Positions 61,346 through 64,000 of a DNA stretch of 64,000 nt are shown one piece after another. The number at the start of each line of letters is the position of its first letter. Within the stretch, counting starts at the first letter, position 1. A program made the position numbers and the translations under genes. Source of the stretch: BAIKAL-G1 sp943370385 (GTDB lineage Bacteria; Cyanobacteriota; Cyanobacteriia; PCC-6307; Cyanobiaceae); NCBI GenBank assembly GCA_943370385.1, contig CALRQT020000009.1:1-64000 (forward strand), read 5' to 3'. Under the pieces are notes generated by a model. It was not told the DNA's origin and did no database searches. It saw only the letters and a program-made list of their open reading frames with translations.

Positions 61346-62524
61346 ATGGCAGCCCCCACGCAGGCCCCCGCCCACCGTCGCCCCACCCTGCGGCCCCTGG
61401 CTGGATCGTTGCTGGGTCCGGTCGTGCTCGGATCGCTGCTGGTGGGCTGCGCCACGATCACCCTGCCCGGCCTGCCGTCTTTGCCCGGCCAGCGTTCGGC
61501 GGCCCAGAAGGTGCCGATTAGCGATGCTCCGCCCCAGGCCTCGCTGCAGCAGGGCAATAATTTCGTTGTGAATGCGGTTGATAAGGTCGGCCCCGCCGTT
61601 GTGCGGATCGACACGGTCAAGCGGGTGATCAACCCCCTCGGCGGCCTGTTCGGATCCGGCCCCTCGGTGCAGCAGGAGCAGGGCCAGGGCTCCGGCTTCA
61701 TCACCCGCTCCGACGGGGTGGTGCTCACCAATGCCCACGTGGTCGATGGGGTCAGTGAGGTGGGCGTCACCCTGCCCGATGGCCGCCGCTTCAGCGGCAA
61801 GGTGGTGGGCGCCGATCCAGTCACCGACGTGGCCGTGGTCAAGCTGGCCGCCACGGGATTGCCCGTTGCCCCGCTGGGGGATTCGAACAAGGTGCGGCCG
61901 GGCCAGTGGGCGATTGCCATCGGCAACCCCCTGGGCCTCGATAACACGGTGACCCTGGGCATCATCAGTGCCGTGCACCGCACCAATGCCATCGGTGCCG
62001 GCCAGCGGGTGCCCTACCTGCAAACCGATGCGGCCGTGAACCCCGGCAACAGCGGTGGCCCCCTGATCAACGACCGGGGCCAGGTGATCGGCATCAACAC
62101 GGCGATCCGCAAGGCCCCGGGCGCTGGCCTGAGCTTCGCGATCCCGATCGACCTGGCCCGGGATGTGGCCGCCGAGATCCTGCAGCAGGGTCGTGCTTCC
62201 CATCCCTATATCGGCGTGCGTCTGCAGGGGCTCACCCCCGAGCTGGCCCGGGAGGTGAATGCCACCAATGCCGAGTGCCGCCTGCCGGAAACCAATGGCG
62301 TGGTGGTGGTGGAGGTGCTGCGGGGCAGCCCGGCGGCCCGGGGCGGCCTGCGCGCCTGCGACCTGATCGAGGCTGTGGCGAACAACCCGGTGAAGAACCC
62401 CGCCGACGTGCAGCTAGCCGTGGACCAGGGCCAAATCGGCCAACCGCTCAACCTCAAGGTGCGCCGCGCTGGGCAGAGCCTCACCCTGGAGCTGCGGCCG
62501 GCCGAATTGCCTCGCCAAAACTGA
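61346..62524 (+). CDS. HtrA/Deg-type serine protease
   Basis: The 392-residue protein degrades or refolds damaged envelope proteins. It has a lipobox-like end of the signal (VVLGSLLVGCAT). The trypsin domain has SGFITRSDGVVLTNAHVVDG (His), DPVTDVAVVKLAATG (Asp) and QTDAAVNPGNSGGPLINDRG (Ser). One PDZ domain follows from about residue 275 (HPYIGVRLQGLTPELAREVN to VVEVLRGSPAARGGLRACDL). The order fits cyanobacterial HhoA/HhoB/HtrA; which one cannot be told. A possible lipoprotein form is unusual. It is divergent from dnaA with about 97 bases between starts. Confidence 0.94.
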   Translation: MAAPTQAPAHRRPTLRPLAGSLLGPVVLGSLLVGCATITLPGLPSLPGQRSAAQKVPISDAPPQASLQQGNNFVVNAVDKVGPAVVRIDTVKRVINPLGGLFGSGPSVQQEQGQGSGFITRSDGVVLTNAHVVDGVSEVGVTLPDGRRFSGKVVGADPVTDVAVVKLAATGLPVAPLGDSNKVRPGQWAIAIGNPLGLDNTVTLGIISAVHRTNAIGAGQRVPYLQTDAAVNPGNSGGPLINDRGQVIGINTAIRKAPGAGLSFAIPIDLARDVAAEILQQGRASHPYIGVRLQGLTPELAREVNATNAECRLPETNGVVVVEVLRGSPAARGGLRACDLIEAVANNPVKNPADVQLAVDQGQIGQPLNLKVRRAGQSLTLELRPAELPRQN

Positions 62525-62532
62525 GGGGGCCG

Positions 62533-63264
62533 TTGGCTCGTCCCGAGCGGCCCCCGGGCGCTGGGCCGCTCGGCTGGGCCGCTCCCAGGGCTGGCGGTCT
62601 TAGGGGACGGCGTTGCTTGGTGGTGCTGGCTCGCTGGCCGTCCCCAGGTCGCTGCAAGCGGCGGCTGGCCGCCGGGCTGGGCCCCACGGGGGCCGTCCTG
62701 GCGGCCCGGATCCAGGCCCGGTTGCTGGGCCACACCCTGGCCGTGGCCCGTGCGGCCGGCGCTGAGCTGGGCTTTGAACGCGTGCTGGCGGTCGATGGGC
62801 TGGGACCGGGCGCCCGGCGGCGCTGGGGCCAGCAGCTGGGGGTCGCCCACCTCTGCGACCAGGGACCGGGCAACTTGGGCCTGCGCATGCAGCGCCAGTG
62901 GCAGCGGGCCTTTGGCGCCGGCGCCGAGCAGGTGGTTCTGGTGGGCACGGACCTGCCCGACCTGGCTGGCGCCGATCTGGCGGCGGCCTTTGGGGCCCTC
63001 GATGCCGGGCCGTTGGTGCTGGGGCCAGCCCTCGATGGCGGCTACTGGTTGATCGGTCTTAATCGCGGCGGCTTCCACCAGGCGGGTGCCGCCCTGATGG
63101 CGGGCCAGCCCTGGGGAACGGCCGCGGTGCTGGAGGGCTGCCTGCAGGCCGCCAGGCAGCGGGGGTTGGCGGCCCAGCTGCTGCGTTGCCAAAGCGATCT
63201 CGATCGGCGGGCCGACCTGGCCCCCTGGCTGGATTGTCCTTCCCCGCCCTGGGGGTCCGTGTGA
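62533..63264 (+). CDS. TIGR04282 family glycosyltransferase-like protein
   Basis: The family (DUF2064) has a GT-A-like fold and is commonly found with TIGR04283 in arsenosugar gene clusters. The 243 residues show CLVVLARWPSPGRCKRRLAA, GLGPTGAVLAARIQARLLGH, QVVLVGTDLPDLAGADLAAA and VLGPALDGGYWLIGLNR; G-T-D-L-P and the D-G-G-Y-x-L-I-G motif are the family hallmarks. The start is a TTG at 62533, 8 bases after the protease stop. Its stop overlaps the next gene start by one base (TGATG). Confidence 0.88.
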   Translation: MARPERPPGAGPLGWAAPRAGGLRGRRCLVVLARWPSPGRCKRRLAAGLGPTGAVLAARIQARLLGHTLAVARAAGAELGFERVLAVDGLGPGARRRWGQQLGVAHLCDQGPGNLGLRMQRQWQRAFGAGAEQVVLVGTDLPDLAGADLAAAFGALDAGPLVLGPALDGGYWLIGLNRGGFHQAGAALMAGQPWGTAAVLEGCLQAARQRGLAAQLLRCQSDLDRRADLAPWLDCPSPPWGSV

Positions 63265-64000
63265 TGGCAAGGGATGGGCGAGGGCCTAGCGATCGGCCAG
63301 GGACAAATCGAGGGCCAGGCCCTGGCGGTAGCCGCCCCCAGCCGCGCTTGCCGTCCCTGCCGCCCCTGGCCGTGGTGATTCCGACCCTGAATGAGGCGGC
63401 CCACCTGCCCCTGGTGCTCGCCCAGCTGGCGGCGATGCCAGCTCTGGTCGGCGAGGTGCTGGTGGTGGATGGGGGCAGCCGCGATGGCACCGGGGCGATC
63501 GCCCGCCTGGCGGGCGCTCGGGTGACGGCGATCCCAGGTGGCCGGGGCGCCCAGCTGGCCCTCGGTGCCGGCCAAACCACGGCCCCCTGGCTTCTGTTTC
63601 TCCATGGCGACACCCGCCTGCCGCCGGCCTGGGCCGCTGCCGTGACCAGGGCCCTGGCCTCGCCGCCGGCGGGCTGGTATTTCCAGCTTCAGATCGAGGG
63701 GGCCGGCCTGGGGCTGACCCTGTTGCAGGTGGGTGTTGCCCTGCGCAGCCGCTGGCTGCAACGCCCCTACGGCGACCAGGGCCTGCTGGTGCGCCGCGAC
63801 GATTACCTGGCCGCCGGCGGCTTCCGGCCCCTGCCCCTGATGGAGGACCTGGATCTGGTGGAACGGCTCGCCGGCCGGCTGCGCCTGCGCTGCCTGGGGC
63901 CGGGCCTGCTGGTGGCCGGCCGCCGCTGGCGGCGCCTGGGCCTTTGGGGCTGCCTCTGGCAGAACTGGCGCCTGCGTCGGGCCTGGCGCCGGGGGGTGGG
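63264..64000 (+). CDS. TIGR04283 family glycosyltransferase 2, 3' end outside window
   Basis: From ATG 63264 the frame stays open to the right edge (245 codons). It has a 35-residue leader, then the GT2 core: LAVVIPTLNEAAHLPLVLAQ, VLVVDGGSRDGTGAIARLAG, FLHGDTRLPPAWAAAV and GDQGLLVRRDDYLAAGGFRP, with LPLMEDLDLVERLAGRLRLR further on. The D-x-D-type H-G-D-T-R and E-D-L-D-L motifs agree with TIGR04283. This family is linked with TIGR04282 and, in some genomes, arsenosugar biosynthesis. The end of the gene is missing. Confidence 0.92.
   Translation, partial: MARDGRGPSDRPGTNRGPGPGGSRPQPRLPSLPPLAVVIPTLNEAAHLPLVLAQLAAMPALVGEVLVVDGGSRDGTGAIARLAGARVTAIPGGRGAQLALGAGQTTAPWLLFLHGDTRLPPAWAAAVTRALASPPAGWYFQLQIEGAGLGLTLLQVGVALRSRWLQRPYGDQGLLVRRDDYLAAGGFRPLPLMEDLDLVERLAGRLRLRCLGPGLLVAGRRWRRLGLWGCLWQNWRLRRAWRRGV

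Noticed and set aside
61249..61992. Extension of the dnaA frame upstream for 248 codons
   Set aside because: It runs through the divergent HtrA gene and the peptide is low-complexity. DnaA domain I starts directly after GTG 61248.

Overview
The window is a GC-rich, gene-dense chromosomal segment of a picocyanobacterium of the Cyanobium / freshwater Synechococcus type (alpha-cyanobacteria). The main evidence is a complete alpha-carboxysome locus with form IA RuBisCO, csoS2, csoSCA, csoS4AB, csoS1D and csoS1E. Cyanobacteria-only families (DUF2811, DUF3318, DUF3386, CGLD27, DUF2808) and oxygenic tetrapyrrole genes agree. I see no rRNA, CRISPR array, insertion sequence or phage gene. The only tRNA I find is initiator tRNA-fMet at 5165-5241.

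Layout. 1-5.1 kb: the 5' end of a TIGR03032-type gene at the edge, a near-perfect 40-bp palindrome, a long sirohydrochlorin chelatase (cbiX) with an Fe-S motif and a His-rich tail, a DUF2811 gene running into a decaying 19-bp tandem array, and a GMC oxidoreductase. 5.2-17.5 kb: tRNA-fMet, a TerC/DUF475 membrane protein, the DUF3318-rsfS-CGLD27-asparaginase run, carB, DUF3386, a PilZ protein, glutathione reductase, a pentapeptide-repeat protein and an ArsR regulator. 17.6-25.1 kb: a cluster of oxygen-linked and diiron enzymes: hemerythrin-like protein, AcsF cyclase, acyl desaturase, a stand-alone aldehyde-deformylating-oxygenase (ADO) homologue, heme oxygenase and HemN. It resembles the low-oxygen chlAII-ho2-hemN module known from other cyanobacteria, but carries extra lipid-active diiron enzymes. 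25.2-37 kb: a KimA-like permease divergent from a P-type ATPase with a type IIC signature, then mixed housekeeping and hypothetical genes.

37.1-55.1 kb is a CO2-concentrating super-locus: csoS1D, ham1/rdgB (opposite strand), sbtA-sbtB (bicarbonate uptake and its PII-like partner), csoS1-cbbL-cbbS-csoS2-csoSCA-csoS4A-csoS4B-csoS1E-bacterioferritin, ndhF4-ndhD4-chpX (CO2 hydration), acRAF and cbbX. It encodes bicarbonate import, CO2 capture, shell, enzyme, RuBisCO assembly and RuBisCO repair almost contiguously. 55.1-59.8 kb is a zinc region: znuA, a candidate Zur box, zur, and a divergent three-gene operon (DUF318-type permease, TIGR03943 protein, secreted Ig-like/propeller-like protein). 59.8-64 kb holds dnaA, a trypsin-like HtrA protease, and a TIGR04282/TIGR04283 pair linked to arsenosugar synthesis; the last gene leaves the window.

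A pattern crossing these regions is short tandem duplication that begins at or just before a stop codon and runs downstream. It is seen at cbiX, DUF2811, carB, DUF2808 and chpX, with related duplications inside DUF3386 and the GST gene and upstream of the DedA gene. No single wholly novel system is proven. The best candidates are the expanded diiron cluster with its stand-alone ADO homologue, the stop-codon duplications, and the zinc-linked three-gene operon.
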